This document shows, piece by piece, positions 1-8,205 of a stretch of 19,696 nt of DNA (position 1 is its first letter; each line of letters begins with the position of its first letter). The position numbers and the translations under genes are program-made. The stretch is from CAJBIL01 sp044359525 (GTDB lineage: Bacteria > Pseudomonadota > Gammaproteobacteria > Burkholderiales > Rhodocyclaceae). The stretch is taken from contig JBIKLY010000068.1 in the NCBI GenBank assembly GCA_044359525.1, forward strand, positions 1-19,696. Reading direction: 5' to 3'. The notes below the pieces were generated by a model that searched no databases, was not told the DNA's origin, and was given only the letters and a program-made list of their open reading frames with translations.

Positions 1-23
1 AAAACCAGCTGTTGGTATAGATC

Positions 24-70
24 TTCTCTGCGTTACCTCTGCGCCTCTGCGCCTCCGCGGTGAGTTTTTA
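24..70. repeat. Half-palindrome of the GCGCAGAG repeat family, cut by the window edge
   Basis: Three CTCTGCG-type 8-bp units followed by GCGGTGAG and a T run. Read in reverse complement it matches the left arm of the element at 5960-5995 with about three differences over 33 nt, including the same spacer and extra CGCAGAG unit. The right border (GCGGTGAGTTTTT) also resembles that of the 5930-6073 copy (TGTGGTAGGTTTTTT). It lies just downstream of the dacC stop codon. The other arm, if present, is outside the window. Positions 1-23 hold nothing recognisable. Confidence 0.75.
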
Positions 71-87
71 GTCATTTATAGGCGCAC

Positions 88-1221
88 TCAGCTAAACCAC
101 ATCCGCACAGTGTCGATCAGGCGGCCGAAGAAGCCGGCGACCGGGACGGCTTCGATTGCTACGACGGGATATTCGCCATAGGGCTTGCCGTCAATGCTGA
201 CTTTCATCGTACCGAGCACCTGCCCGAGGCTGACCGGCGCGATCAGCGGCTGCTGCGAGACCAGCTCGGCCTTGATCTTCGGGCCATAGCCCTTGGGTAC
301 GGCGAGGATGAAATCACTGGTGAATCCTGCCTTGGCGATATTCTCCTGCCCCTTCCACACCTTGATGCTGGAGATGGTCTGGTTTTTGGTATAGAGCTGC
401 ACCGCGTCGTAGAACTGGAAGCCGTAGTTGAGCAGCTTGAGTGATTCCTGGGTGCGTACGCTGTCGGAGGCGGTACCAAGCACCACCGAGAGAAGTCGGC
501 GCGGGCCGCGCTTGGCCGACGAAACCAGGCAGTAGCCGGCGGCATCGGTGTGCCCGGTCTTCATGCCGTCGACCGTCGGATCAAGCCACAGGAGACGGTT
601 GCGGTTGGGTTGTGTGATGTTGTTGTAGCGGAATTCCTTGAGCGAGTAGTACTTCGCGTAATCCTCGGGAAAATCGCGCACCAGCGCGCCGGCCAGCAGC
701 GCGAGATCGCGCGCCGTGGTGTAGTGCTGCGCATCGGGCAGGCCGGTCGAATTGCGGAAGCTCGACGCCTTCATGCCGAGCCGCTGCGCCTCGCGGTTCA
801 TCATCTGCGCGAAATTGTCCTCGCTGCCGGCTACCGCTTCGGAGAGGGCAACGCACGCGTCGTTGCCCGACGAAACGATCATGCCTTTGATCAGATCATC
901 GACCTTCACCTGCGTGTTGACCTGGATGAACATGCGCGAGCCACCGGTTTTCCATGCCTTTTCGGATACCGGAATCATCTGGTCGATTTTTATCGTGCCC
1001 TGCTTGAGCGCGGCAAAGGTCAGATAGGCGGTCATCAGCTTGGTCAGCGAGGCCGGTTCGAGGCGCTCATCAGGCGCTTGCGCGGCGAGCTCCTGGCCGG
1101 AACCTGATTCGATCAGCAGCCAGGACTTGGCGGCCAGCGCCGGCGGGGTCGGCAGTTGCTGCGCGGCAGCCAGCAAGGGAAAACAGAGGAGGAAAGCAAA
1201 AATGGAGTGAAACTTGCGCAT
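88..1221 (-). CDS. dacC: D-alanyl-D-alanine carboxypeptidase (PBP5/6 family, peptidase S11)
   Basis: Serine DD-carboxypeptidase that removes the terminal D-Ala from peptidoglycan pentapeptides in the periplasm. The 377-aa product begins with a cleavable signal peptide (MRKFHSIFAF... to about A20). The three penicillin-binding motifs are present: S58-L-T-K61, S118-G-N120 and K221-T-G223. A PBP5-type C-terminal beta domain follows, ending in an amphipathic tail (GFFGRLIDTVRMWF) of the kind that anchors these enzymes to the inner-membrane face. The frame stays open upstream to 1326, but the ATG at 1221 places the signal peptide at the N terminus and lies just behind a promoter, so I chose it. 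The ribosome site is weak. It follows the mre-mrd operon on the same strand after a 129-nt gap and is probably a separate unit. The symbol could equally be dacA. Confidence 0.95.
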   Translation of the reverse strand: MRKFHSIFAFLLCFPLLAAAQQLPTPPALAAKSWLLIESGSGQELAAQAPDERLEPASLTKLMTAYLTFAALKQGTIKIDQMIPVSEKAWKTGGSRMFIQVNTQVKVDDLIKGMIVSSGNDACVALSEAVAGSEDNFAQMMNREAQRLGMKASSFRNSTGLPDAQHYTTARDLALLAGALVRDFPEDYAKYYSLKEFRYNNITQPNRNRLLWLDPTVDGMKTGHTDAAGYCLVSSAKRGPRRLLSVVLGTASDSVRTQESLKLLNYGFQFYDAVQLYTKNQTISSIKVWKGQENIAKAGFTSDFILAVPKGYGPKIKAELVSQQPLIAPVSLGQVLGTMKVSIDGKPYGEYPVVAIEAVPVAGFFGRLIDTVRMWFS

Positions 1222-1246
1222 GGGGTGAATTCTTGGCAAAGGGGGG

Positions 1247-1255
1247 ATTATAGCA
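1247..1255 (-). promoter_or_regulatory. Extended -10 promoter for dacC
   Basis: On the minus strand the sequence is TGCTATAAT, a perfect -10 box with the TGn extension, 25 nt upstream of the dacC ATG. No good -35 box is seen 16-18 nt further upstream, as expected for an extended -10 promoter. The untranslated leader would be about 20 nt. This supports dacC being transcribed independently of the upstream operon. Confidence 0.65.
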
Positions 1256-1350
1256 AGCGCCTTCGGCTGAACCTGTGGGTGTTTTGTGACGACAGTACCC
1301 GATGAATTCCGGACTTCAAAAATCATCCCGGCACTGACGCAAAACCTTGA

Positions 1351-2358
1351 TCAGCGCGTCACAAAAGTCGGTTTGTAACCCAAAGCCTGACGAATCTTCT
1401 CGGCCACTTTTTCCGCATCGGCACGACTCGCATAAGGGCCAAGATGAAGCCGGTGCATGCCGCCGCCGGCATTGACCTGTATCCCCTCGCTCAACCATTC
1501 CAGCTCGCGCAACAAGTGTGAGCGCAGGCTCTCGGCGTTATCACTGCTGGCAAAGGCGCCAAGCTGGAGGAACAGTCCATGCTGCGCAACCGGTGGCAGC
1601 GTTGCCGGCGCAACACTTTCCTCAGCGGCCAGTTTTTGGGCGAGACGCTCGATCTCGTCATGTTCAGGGCCGGGTGCAGCTGCCCGGGCAGGCGGCTTTT
1701 CAGGTGGACTGAGCTGTGCGTAGCTGAGCGTCGTTGCTTCGCCCGGCAAGATGGCTTCAACCTCGACCGGCCCGCTACCGTTATTGATAAAACCCAGCTT
1801 GTACGCTGCAGCATAGGACATGTCGATCACCCGATCGGCATGAAAAGGGCCGCGATCGGTGACGCGAACGATAACGGATTTTCCGTTATTCACGCTGGTC
1901 ACCCGTACATAGGACGGGATCGCCAGCGTCGGGTGTGCGGCGGTCATCGAGAACATATCGTAGGGTTCGCCGATTGACGTCTTCTGTCCGTGAAATTTTT
2001 TGCCGTACCAGCTGGCGATGCCGCGCTGCTGATGTGGCTTGAGGGTGGTATTCGGTACGTAGGCCTTGCCGAGGACGACGTAGGGACGATTGGCAAAGCG
2101 GTGCAAGGGCTCGGCTTTTGGCTGGGCGTCCGGAATATCATCGAGATTGTCCGGCGTGTCTTCTGCCGGGCCGTCATCCTTGTAGAAGCCGCCGCCGCGT
2201 TTAAGAACGACGGCTGGTTTTTTGGCGGGCTTGGCCGGCGTTTTGACGATTTCAGCAGGCGTTTCGCTACGCTCTACCGGCCGCGCCGGTTGACCGCCAC
2301 AAGCCACCAGGAGCGTTAGCGGCACAACAGCCAACAGTACGCCAGCGTAGCGCTTCAC
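1351..2358 (-). CDS. rlpA: Septal-ring lytic transglycosylase RlpA, SPOR-domain lipoprotein
   Basis: Outer-membrane lipoprotein that cleaves peptidoglycan glycan strands lacking stem peptides (known from Pseudomonas RlpA). The 335-aa product has a lipoprotein signal with lipobox LVAC and lipidated Cys20. A Lys/Pro-rich linker runs to about residue 60, the double-psi beta-barrel domain spans about 112-205, and a C-terminal SPOR domain spans about 260-335 (LFLQLGAFAS ... HLGPYASRADAE), which binds denuded glycan. Candidate catalytic positions are E131 in GEPYD and D168 in VTDRGP, with H142 nearby. The ATG at 2358 is preceded by GAGAGG at good spacing. The gene begins 10 nt after the rodA stop codon, the usual mrdA-rodA-rlpA order, so it is the last gene of the elongation operon. 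Confidence 0.95.
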   Translation of the reverse strand: MKRYAGVLLAVVPLTLLVACGGQPARPVERSETPAEIVKTPAKPAKKPAVVLKRGGGFYKDDGPAEDTPDNLDDIPDAQPKAEPLHRFANRPYVVLGKAYVPNTTLKPHQQRGIASWYGKKFHGQKTSIGEPYDMFSMTAAHPTLAIPSYVRVTSVNNGKSVIVRVTDRGPFHADRVIDMSYAAAYKLGFINNGSGPVEVEAILPGEATTLSYAQLSPPEKPPARAAAPGPEHDEIERLAQKLAAEESVAPATLPPVAQHGLFLQLGAFASSDNAESLRSHLLRELEWLSEGIQVNAGGGMHRLHLGPYASRADAEKVAEKIRQALGYKPTFVTR

Positions 2359-2368
2359 TGCAAACCTC

Positions 2369-3475
2369 TCATTTTTTAACCAGCATGCGATGTGTCTGGA
2401 TGCTCATCAGGATGCCCAGGGCGAGGAAAAGCGTGACCAGCGCCGTGCCGCCATAACTCATGAACGGCAGAGGAACACCGACCACCGGCAGGATACCGCT
2501 GACCATGCCCATATTGACGAAGGCGTAGGTGAAGAAACTCAGCGTGATCGAACCGGCCATGACGCGCGAAAAAAGCGTTGAGGCATTGGCGGCGATCATC
2601 ATGCCGCGCACGATAAGCAGCAGATAAAGCGCCACCAGGATGCTGTTGCCGAGCAGGCCATGTTCTTCCGAAAAAACGGCAAAAATGAAGTCGGTATGAC
2701 GCTCGGGAATGAACTCCAGATGTGTCTGCGTACCGCCCAGCCAACCCTTGCCGAAGGATCCGCCGGAGCCGATGGCAATGGTCGACTGGATGATGTGATA
2801 ACCCGCTCCGAGGGGGTCGGTGGTCGGATCGATCAAGGTCAACAGACGTTTACGCTGGTAGTCGTGCAGCATGGTCCAGAGAAAAGGTGCGGCACCGGCA
2901 GCGGCGGCGACCATGCCGAAAATCACTTTCCACGGCAGGCCGGCGAAGAAAATGACGTAAAAACCGGCGGCGCCGACGAGAATCGCCGTACCGAGATCGG
3001 GCTGTTTGGCAATCAGTGCAAACGGCACGATCAGCAGCAGGCCGGCTACGACAAAATGGCGAAATTTCAGCGATGCCTCGTACTTGTTGAAATACCAGGC
3101 GAGCATCAGCGGCATCGCAATTTTCAGGATTTCGGACGGCTGAATCCGGGTGAAGCCAAGCGACAGCCAGCGTGTCGCACCGTTGATCCTGATTCCGAAG
3201 AAAAACACGAGAACCAGCAAAAAAATTCCAGAAACGTAAAGCGGTACGGCATAACGCATCAGCTTCTGTGGCGGCAATTGCGCCACGCCCCACATCACGC
3301 AGACGCCAATGAACATGTTGAGTAACTGGCTGAGCGTCCGGCTGTTGGCATCGTAGGTGGCGCTGTGGATGGTCGCCAGTCCGACCGCCATCAACGCGCC
3401 GACAATCAGCAGGAGCGGGCCGTCGATGTGTTCGACCAGACGTACCCAGAAACGCCGGAGATATTGCTGCAGCAT
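2369..3475 (-). CDS. rodA: Peptidoglycan glycosyltransferase RodA (SEDS family)
   Basis: Polytopic inner-membrane polymerase that assembles lipid II into glycan strands for cell elongation, working with PBP2. The 368-aa product is hydrophobic throughout, consistent with about 10 membrane segments. The SEDS signatures are intact: FTRIQPSEILK (about 108-118), KQPDLGTA (157-164), FIPERHTDFIFAVFSEE with the catalytic-loop Asp at 262, and the C-terminal VGVPLPFMSYGGTAL (332-346). Asp262 falls at the same number as in E. coli RodA. The start is 3 nt after the mrdA stop codon, so translational coupling is likely. Length is typical of the family. Also known as mrdB. Confidence 0.97.
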   Translation of the reverse strand: MLQQYLRRFWVRLVEHIDGPLLLIVGALMAVGLATIHSATYDANSRTLSQLLNMFIGVCVMWGVAQLPPQKLMRYAVPLYVSGIFLLVLVFFFGIRINGATRWLSLGFTRIQPSEILKIAMPLMLAWYFNKYEASLKFRHFVVAGLLLIVPFALIAKQPDLGTAILVGAAGFYVIFFAGLPWKVIFGMVAAAAGAAPFLWTMLHDYQRKRLLTLIDPTTDPLGAGYHIIQSTIAIGSGGSFGKGWLGGTQTHLEFIPERHTDFIFAVFSEEHGLLGNSILVALYLLLIVRGMMIAANASTLFSRVMAGSITLSFFTYAFVNMGMVSGILPVVGVPLPFMSYGGTALVTLFLALGILMSIQTHRMLVKK

Positions 3476-3478
3476 CGT

Positions 3479-5377
3479 TTAGTCGCTCTCTTCCGCAGCC
3501 GTTTCGTCGTCCTGCGCGGGCCCCTTGGGAAGCTTGCCGAGCAGATAATAGTCGAGCACCATGCGCGCGATCGGTGCCGCCGCCTGGGCGCCAAAGCCAC
3601 CGTTTTCAACGAGCACGACAAGCGCTATTTTTGGCTTGTCGGCCGGCGCAAAGGCAATGAATAATGCGTGATCGTGCAACTCTTTCTTGAGCTTGCCTGC
3701 CTTGTAGTCGCTCCCTTTCAAGCTGAATACCTGGGCCGTGCCGGTCTTGCCGCCCGACTCATACTCGGCGCCGGCAAAGGCACGGGCACCGGTACCTTCT
3801 TTATTGACGCCGACCATCGCCTTCTTGATCGTTTCAATATTCTGCGCTTTCCACGGGAGTACGCGCAGTGGCTGCGGTTCAATATAGGTCTTCTCGCCGG
3901 TCTTGCTGTTGGTGATGTAGCGTACCAGGTGCGGCCGGTACATCACGCCATCGTTGGCCAGCGTCGCCATTGCCTGCGCCAGCTGGATCGGTGTGTAGGC
4001 GTTGTAACCCTGGCCGATGCCGATCGAGATTGTTTCGCCGGCATACCATTTCTGCTGCTCGGGGCGCTTGAAGCGGCGCTTTTTCCATTCCTGCGACGGC
4101 AGTATGCCTTCTGACTCACCCTCAATATCGATGCCGGTCCGCTGGCCAAGGCCGATGCTACCCATGAAGCGCGCGATGTTGTCGATACCCATGTCATTGG
4201 CGAGCATGTAGTAGTAGGTGTCGCAGGAATGAACGATCGATTTGTACATATCGACCAAACCATGGCCACCCTTTTTGTCGTCCCGGAAATGATGGCCGCC
4301 AAAGTTGAAGAAGCCGGGGTCGGAAATGGTCTGGCTCGCCGTACGCTTGCCGATTTCGAGGGCGGCGAGCGCCATGAACGGTTTGAAGGTTGAGCCGGGT
4401 GGATAGGCGCCGTTCAGCGCGCGGTTGACCATCGGCTTGTCAGGAGAGTTGTTGAGCAGGTCCCAGTCATCGGTGCGAATGCCGTCGACGAAAAGATTGG
4501 GATCGTAGGTCGGCGTCGAGACCAGTGCCAGGATGCCACCGGTGGATGGCTCGATGGCAACCAGCGCGCCGCGCCGATCGCCAAACGCTTTCTCGGTGAT
4601 TTTCTGCAGCTTGGCATCGAGGGTCAGCGTCAGGTTGTTGCCCGGCACCGGTGCGGTACGCGCCATGCTGCGCACTGCGCGTCCCCCGGCGTCGATCTCG
4701 ACCTGTTCGTAGCCGGCCTCACCGTGCAGTTGAAATTCGTATTTTTGTTCGAGGCCGGTCTTGCCGATGTGATCGGTGCCTTTGTAATTGGCCTGCTGTT
4801 CATTACTCTCGATGATCTCAAGATCGCGCTTGTTGATCCGGCCAATGTAGCCAAGGGCGTGCGAGGCGACTTCCCCCAGCGGATACTGCCGGAACAGGCG
4901 CGCCCTGACCTCGACCCCGGGAAAACGGAAACGGTTGGCGGCAAATTTTGCGACCTCTTCGTCGGAAAGACGGGTACGGATCGGCAGACTCTCGAAGGTT
5001 TTGCTTTCTTCGAGCAGCTTGCGAAAGCGCTTGCGGTCTTTCGGCAGCACTTCGATCAACTGCCCGAGTGCGTCAATCGTGTCGTCAAGATCCACCACCT
5101 TGGAGGGGGTGATTTCGAGCGTAAATGCCGAGTAGTTACGCGCCATCACGGTGCCGCTGCGATCAACAATCACGCCACGGTTGGGGACGATCGGCACCAG
5201 GGAAATGCGGTTATCCTCGGCGCGCGTCGTGTAGTAGTCGTGCTGGAGAACCTGTAGATAGAAAAAGCGACCGATCAGGGTAAGGAAGGCCAGTACCACC
5301 AGCGCTGAAGCTATCGCGAGACGGAAGCGAAAGCGATCGAGTTCGCTATCCCGGGTGTTGAGCGGAGAATGCCGCAT
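3479..5377 (-). CDS. mrdA: Penicillin-binding protein 2, elongation transpeptidase
   Basis: Class B PBP that cross-links new peptidoglycan in the elongasome. The protein is 632 aa from the ATG at 5377. It has a short cytoplasmic tail, one membrane anchor (about residues 21-41), a PBP dimer/pedestal domain (about 60-230), then the transpeptidase domain with S329-T-F-K332, S384-C-D386 and K544-T-G546. The S-x-D form of the second motif is normal for PBP2. A TTG two codons earlier (5383) is an alternative start; neither has a strong ribosome site, so I chose ATG. The gap to the mreD stop codon is 16 nt and to rodA 3 nt. The acidic C-terminal tail (DDETAAEESD) is probably disordered. Confidence 0.97.
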   Translation of the reverse strand: MRHSPLNTRDSELDRFRFRLAIASALVVLAFLTLIGRFFYLQVLQHDYYTTRAEDNRISLVPIVPNRGVIVDRSGTVMARNYSAFTLEITPSKVVDLDDTIDALGQLIEVLPKDRKRFRKLLEESKTFESLPIRTRLSDEEVAKFAANRFRFPGVEVRARLFRQYPLGEVASHALGYIGRINKRDLEIIESNEQQANYKGTDHIGKTGLEQKYEFQLHGEAGYEQVEIDAGGRAVRSMARTAPVPGNNLTLTLDAKLQKITEKAFGDRRGALVAIEPSTGGILALVSTPTYDPNLFVDGIRTDDWDLLNNSPDKPMVNRALNGAYPPGSTFKPFMALAALEIGKRTASQTISDPGFFNFGGHHFRDDKKGGHGLVDMYKSIVHSCDTYYYMLANDMGIDNIARFMGSIGLGQRTGIDIEGESEGILPSQEWKKRRFKRPEQQKWYAGETISIGIGQGYNAYTPIQLAQAMATLANDGVMYRPHLVRYITNSKTGEKTYIEPQPLRVLPWKAQNIETIKKAMVGVNKEGTGARAFAGAEYESGGKTGTAQVFSLKGSDYKAGKLKKELHDHALFIAFAPADKPKIALVVLVENGGFGAQAAAPIARMVLDYYLLGKLPKGPAQDDETAAEESD

Positions 5378-5393
5378 ACGCAAGGCGGGGCGC

Positions 5394-5915
5394 TCAGATC
5401 GGCCGGTTGGCGTCGCGATTTACGGGCTGATACTGCGGCAACAGCAGCACGTAGGTCAGCGGCAACCAGAGCGCGAAGCCGACAAACGGCCCGATAAAAT
5501 AAGTAAGACCCGGCAACTGTGCTCCCGTCAATGCGCGCACGCCAAGCTGTACAAGTTGCACGGCGAGAAGCAGCGGCAGAACGTGCAAGGCCTGCTGGCC
5601 CAGCGGGAACCAGAGGATGCGACGGGCCAGCGAGGAGGCGCCGTAGGCGGCCAGAACATAGGCCAGCGCGTGTTGCCCCATCAGGCTGGCATCGGCGACG
5701 TCCATCGCCAGGCCGAGGACAAAACCGACGCCCATGCCGACTTTTCTGCTCTCGCGAACGCTCCAGAAAACGAGCGTCAAGGCCACCCAGTCGGGCACGC
5801 CCGGCCAGTTCGAAGTCGGCAGGAAGTTAAGGAGCAGGGCAGCAAACAGGCTCAGTATGATAAACCAGGGCCGAACCGGAAGCAGGATGCGGGAAGAGGA
5901 AAAGGTCGGTTGCAT
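5394..5915 (-). CDS. mreD: Rod shape-determining protein MreD
   Basis: Small integral membrane protein that links MreC and the PBP2-RodA pair to MreB. The 173-aa product has four or five hydrophobic segments, including about 16-36 (PWFIILSLFAALLLNFLP), 45-75 and the C-terminal PFVGFALWLPLTYVLLLP. Length is normal. The ATG at 5915 has a poor ribosome site, and the leader carries a perfect 12-bp palindrome, CTGAGCGCTCAG (5918-5929). The gap to mreC is 163 nt, far larger than any other in this operon, because a palindromic element occupies it. Without the element the gap would be about 10 nt. Confidence 0.93.
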   Translation of the reverse strand: MQPTFSSSRILLPVRPWFIILSLFAALLLNFLPTSNWPGVPDWVALTLVFWSVRESRKVGMGVGFVLGLAMDVADASLMGQHALAYVLAAYGASSLARRILWFPLGQQALHVLPLLLAVQLVQLGVRALTGAQLPGLTYFIGPFVGFALWLPLTYVLLLPQYQPVNRDANRPI

Positions 5916-5929
5916 GGCTGAGCGCTCAG

Positions 5930-6073
5930 AGGCTGTAGAAAAATACGCTAACCCCTATCGCAGAGGCGCAGAGGCGCAGAGGTTGCGCAGAGAAAAGCTT
6001 TGAAAACAGGGGGTGTTCTCTGTGTTTTCTCTGTGCCTCTGTGCCTCTGTGGTAGGTTTTTTGATTCTTCACA
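5930..6073. repeat. MITE-like palindromic element between mreC and mreD, flanked by 9-bp direct repeats
   Basis: The core is an inverted repeat: 5959-5981 (three CGCAGAGG-type units) can pair with 6029-6051 over 23 contiguous bases in plus-strand RNA, with three G-U pairs. The left arm also has an extra CGCAGAG unit at 5986-5992. Outer flanks are loosely inverted (TGTAGAAAAAT... at 5934 against TGTGAAGAATC... read back from 6073). The 9-mer AGCGCTCAG occurs directly on both sides, at 5921-5929 and 6074-6082. The second copy overlaps the mreC stop codon. On the plus strand the stem is followed by GGTAGGTTTTTT, so it could also terminate antisense transcription. It encodes no protein. The related copy is at 24-70. 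Confidence 0.8.
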
Positions 6074-6078
6074 AGCGC

Positions 6079-7011
6079 TCAGTCCTTTTTCATGCGTTTT
6101 TTCTTCGCCCGCATCAGCTTGTCGGCGGGCTTGCCTGCCTCATTTGCCGCATCACTGGTCAGCACTTCCGGCAAGACCATTGCCGTGCGGGGTTCGAGGA
6201 TCATGACCTCGCCAAAATTCTCGACGCCAGCCACCGGAACACAGTAAATACGGGCAAAAGAGTAGGACGTGTCACGTTCGATGTGCACGACCTTGGCTAC
6301 CGGAAATCCGGGCAGAAAAATTCCATCGAGGCCCGACGTCACCAACATATCGCCATTCTGCACGTCCGCATTGGCCGGCATGAAGCGCAGTTCCAGCTGC
6401 CCGTCACCCAGACCAAATACCACCGAGCGCAGGCCGTTGCGAACAATCTGCACCGGAATCGCCTGATCCTTGTCGGTAATCAGTGTCACTTCGGAAACAA
6501 AGGGGAAAACCCGCGTCACCTGGCCGACAATCCCGGCATCGTCGACCACCGGCTGACCGGCAAGAATACTGTCCTGCTGACCTTTGTCGACCACAATGCG
6601 GCGCGCAAACGGATCGCGGGCTGCGTAGAGGATCTGCGTTACTTGCCCGCTTGCCTGCTGCCGCTCCTTGACCCCGAGCAAACGGCGCAAACGCTGGTTC
6701 TCGGATTCCAGCTGCGTGGTGCGCAACAGGGTTGCCGCGCTCTCCAGCTGGGTGCGCTTGATCTGGGCGTTTTCCTCATGCAGACGAGCAACGCTGGAAA
6801 AATGATTCCCGGCATCGCCAAAAAACGCTGCCGGCGCATGCGCCACCTGCTGCAACGGGTGCGTGAACATGCTCAGGCCCTGCCGCAACAGTTCAAGCGT
6901 ATGAAAGCGCGCATCGACAACGAGCAGGGCAATTGACAGCGCAGCATAAAACGAGAGCAGCGCCAAAGGCGCCGGCCCGCGCTTGAAGAACGGTGGCGGC
7001 TGGTAATCCAT
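6079..7011 (-). CDS. mreC: Rod shape-determining protein MreC
   Basis: Bitopic inner-membrane protein whose periplasmic part activates PBP2-RodA and positions it over MreB. The 310-aa product has a short proline-rich cytoplasmic N terminus, one membrane helix (about 14-33), a heptad-like coiled coil (about 74-113, LESENQRLRRLLG) and the two-barrel MreC domain (about 120-275). The end is very basic (KLMRAKKKRMKKD), an extension beyond the barrel domain. It starts 48 nt after the mreB stop codon, on the same strand. The stop codon lies inside a 9-bp sequence repeated on the far side of the 5930-6073 element. Confidence 0.95.
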   Translation of the reverse strand: MDYQPPPFFKRGPAPLALLSFYAALSIALLVVDARFHTLELLRQGLSMFTHPLQQVAHAPAAFFGDAGNHFSSVARLHEENAQIKRTQLESAATLLRTTQLESENQRLRRLLGVKERQQASGQVTQILYAARDPFARRIVVDKGQQDSILAGQPVVDDAGIVGQVTRVFPFVSEVTLITDKDQAIPVQIVRNGLRSVVFGLGDGQLELRFMPANADVQNGDMLVTSGLDGIFLPGFPVAKVVHIERDTSYSFARIYCVPVAGVENFGEVMILEPRTAMVLPEVLTSDAANEAGKPADKLMRAKKKRMKKD

Positions 7012-7059
7012 CAGGTATGGTAAGGGGCGGGCGAGGTGCGGAGCTTACACCGCACCGCC

Positions 7060-8103
7060 TTAATCCGAGGCGAAGATGCTGCCGAGCTTATCCATCTTCT
7101 CGAGCGCCAGACCGCAACCGCGCGCCACGCAGGTCAGCGGCTCCTCGGCGACGATCACCGGCAAGCCGGTCTCTTCCATCAGCAGACGGTCCAGATCGCG
7201 CAGCAGCGCGCCGCCGCCGGTCAGCACCATACCCTTGTCGGCAATGTCGGCGCCGAGTTCGGGTGGTGTTTTTTCGAGTGCCGACTTGACCGCCGAAACG
7301 ATGTTGTTGAGCGGCTCGGTCAGCGCTTCGAGAATTTCGTTCGAGGAGATCGTGAACTTGCGCGGAATGCCTTCGGCCTTGTTGATGCCGGAGACTTCCA
7401 TTTCGCGCACTTCAGCGCCCGGGAAAGCGGAGCCGATGGTTTTCTTGATGTTCTCGGCGGTGTTCTCGCCGATCAGCATGCCGTAGTTGCGGCTGATGTA
7501 GTTGATGATCGCTTCGTCGAGCTTGTCGCCGCCAACGCGGACCGAACCGGCATAGACCATGCCGCCGAGCGATATCACGCCGACTTCAGTGGTGCCGCCG
7601 CCGATATCGACGACCATCGAGCCGGTCGGCTCGGAAACCGGCAGGCCGGCACCAATCGCAGCGGCCATCGGCTCTTCGATCAGGAATACCTGGCTGGCAC
7701 CGGCGCCAATCGCCGATTCGCGGATGGCGCGCCGCTCAACCTGCGTTGAACCCGAGGGCACGCAGATGATGATGCGCGGCGACGGCGAGAGCAGCCGGGA
7801 GTCGTGCACCTTCTTGATGAACTGCTTGAGCATCTGCTCGGTAACGGTGAAGTCGGCGATCACGCCGTCCTTCATCGGACGGATCACGGTAATCGCGCCC
7901 GGGGCCTTGCCGAGCATCTCCTTGGCGGCTTTACCAACGGCCTGAATGGTCTTTTTGGCGTTCGGCCCACCTTCCATGCGGATGGCGACGACTGACGGCT
8001 CATCAAGGACGATGCCCTTGGAGCGGACGTAGATCAGGGTGTTGGCGGTGCCAAGGTCGATGGCGAGATCGTTCGAAAAATAACTGCGCAGGAAACTGAA
8101 CAT
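7060..8103 (-). CDS. mreB: Rod shape-determining protein MreB, bacterial actin
   Basis: Actin-like ATPase that forms membrane-bound filaments and guides lateral wall synthesis. The 347-aa length is the classic proteobacterial one. Visible motifs are phosphate-1 DLGTANT (16-22), phosphate-2 VVDIGGGTTEV (164-174) and the C-terminal adenosine site LTGGGALLRDLD. The N terminus MFSFLRSYFS is the amphipathic membrane-binding helix, which decides the start at 8103; the open frame to 8178 would put 25 unrelated residues ahead of it. It is the first gene of the minus-strand operon and diverges from gatC across 102 nt. Confidence 0.98.
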   Translation of the reverse strand: MFSFLRSYFSNDLAIDLGTANTLIYVRSKGIVLDEPSVVAIRMEGGPNAKKTIQAVGKAAKEMLGKAPGAITVIRPMKDGVIADFTVTEQMLKQFIKKVHDSRLLSPSPRIIICVPSGSTQVERRAIRESAIGAGASQVFLIEEPMAAAIGAGLPVSEPTGSMVVDIGGGTTEVGVISLGGMVYAGSVRVGGDKLDEAIINYISRNYGMLIGENTAENIKKTIGSAFPGAEVREMEVSGINKAEGIPRKFTISSNEILEALTEPLNNIVSAVKSALEKTPPELGADIADKGMVLTGGGALLRDLDRLLMEETGLPVIVAEEPLTCVARGCGLALEKMDKLGSIFASD

Positions 8104-8154
8104 GCTTGAAAAATCCGTGAAAGCACCGCTGGGGCTGCGGCGGGAAAGGCATTT

Positions 8155-8183
8155 ATGATACCTTATATGGCTCCCCAAATTAA
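8155..8183 (-). promoter_or_regulatory. Candidate promoter for the mreB operon
   Basis: On the minus strand, TTAATT (8183-8178) and TATCAT (8160-8155) are separated by exactly 17 nt, within the 102-nt divergent region between mreB and gatC. The -10 matches the consensus at five of six positions; the -35 is weak (three of six). The leader would be about 45 nt. The gatCAB promoter must lie in the same AT-rich stretch, but I could not pick a convincing one on the plus strand. Confidence 0.35.
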
Positions 8184-8205
8184 TATCTTACTGATTTCAT
8201 AGCTC

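Noticed and set aside
24..70. Tandem CTCTGCGC units as a CRISPR fragment
   Set aside because: Eight-base units without spacers, and the same units form a palindrome elsewhere; no cas gene nearby.
1335..1361. TGACGC / GCGTCA hairpin at the rlpA stop codon as a terminator
   Set aside because: Only six pairs, and on the minus strand the nearest T run is well beyond the stem.
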